From positions 103,822 through 167,821 of the forward strand of contig CAIIXF020000790.1 in NCBI GenBank assembly GCA_903813345.2: DNA of 64,000 nucleotides. Direction: 5' to 3'. The stretch comes from Owenia fusiformis. Its lineage: Eukaryota; Annelida; Polychaeta; Sabellida; Oweniidae. The notes beneath the pieces are model-generated. The model had not been told where the DNA came from. It did no database searches and was given only the letters and a program-made list of their open reading frames with translations. Positions 63,485 to 64,000 of the stretch are shown here, one piece after another. Each line of letters opens with the position of its first letter. Position 1 is the stretch's first letter. The position numbers and the translations under genes are program-made.

Positions 63485-64000
63485 CTGCACAAATGGCATT
63501 GAATCAAGACACATGTTCAAGTTATCCAATGAGAATTGATTCCATAATTGTTTTTGCTGATCCCTATAACGCTATTATAGCAACAGGCATCAGTGATTGA
63601 CATAACTGGGAACACACCCTATGCCAAAATGTGGCACAAATGTTGAGTTTCAATGAGTTCAATATTATCACCTTTTTGTGATGTAATCAGCTGGTATGAA
63701 ATAGCAAACTGATAACAGAGCCGTCACATTGGTTGAACTGTGCCTATCACCATAACTTTTGAGTATACTGGAAGGATACTAACGCTTCTTTCTAACCGTA
63801 GTGCTGGAATAATGATTAATGGATATGGTTAGAAATGGTGAAAAATATAATATTATTACATTCAATATAATAAATAATTATTCCATTTAGTGATTAAATA
63901 ATTAACTACATAAGCGTATATGATAATATATGCAGAGAGACTATTGTACAATCATTACTATATCTAGTATATATAATGACATGTATAGATGTAAATGTCT
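63485..64000. other. No gene supported at the window end
   Basis: A 37-bp frame at 63672-63708 (-) has splice-like edges but is too short to call. An AT-rich run (about 63840-63930) of AATAAT/TATAAT words is present. The presumed minus-strand gene would continue to the right of this window. Confidence 0.3.

Overview
This window looks like metazoan nuclear DNA and most probably molluscan. It is AT-rich and intron- and repeat-dominated, has no bacterial-style gene layout, and carries the AGGTCA-rich interspersed repeats and GTCT microsatellites common in bivalve and gastropod genomes. The taxon is an inference; no gene here fixes it. Almost every short open frame is a shadow of a repeat. The only credible protein-coding signal is a set of minus-strand exon candidates in the last 5 kb.

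Positions 1-18077 and 38771-47045 hold head-to-tail copies (E1-E12) of one modular repeat. Each copy has a head containing AGGTCA half-sites, then two to five core monomers of about 475 bp, then a tail (degenerate TACTCAGCTACT units, or a GACTCAGCTTA variant). The 3' end is constant: TCTGGAGTCT, then the perfect palindrome AAATTGAACTTGTTCAATTT, then CTAGTTATT. One copy (E6) keeps a 5' palindrome with arms AGACTCCAGATT and AATCTGGAGTCT. This layout of short inverted ends, 3' stem-loop, microsatellite and tandem core resembles the Helentron-derived HINE/pearl/DINE type of non-autonomous element. No transposase or Rep/helicase is present.

Positions 18078-38293 are a 20,216-bp satellite of exactly 28 head-to-tail copies of a 722-bp unit, with constant spacing and no differences seen between copies. 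The unit is GC- and CpG-richer than its surroundings. It starts with its own 12-bp-arm hairpin and is a diverged relative of the flanking element (shared head and core segments). The array sits exactly at the junction where one element ends and the next begins. It is followed by nine copies of an approximately 51-bp 5'-terminal palindrome module (38294-38770).

Positions 47046-64000 are single-copy-like DNA full of palindromic or inverted-repeat elements. These include two copies of a ~710-bp foldback MITE, a 1,026-bp foldback element with ~425-bp arms and G-runs, a 417-bp MITE flanked by TA, and a mariner-like MITE. There is also an 822-bp TIR element inserted into a ~430-bp tandem repeat, a ~620-bp TIR element, and an element whose ends are arrays of a ~17-bp repeat. 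A second AGGTCA-rich tandem field lies at 59.2-60.2 kb. The minus-strand exon candidates (62079-62234 with an ASH/MSP-like motif, a terminal exon at 58953-59027, weaker ones at 63.2-63.5 kb) can be joined in phase. They suggest the 3' end of one gene running right to left, possibly for a ciliary ASH-domain protein; its identity is not established.
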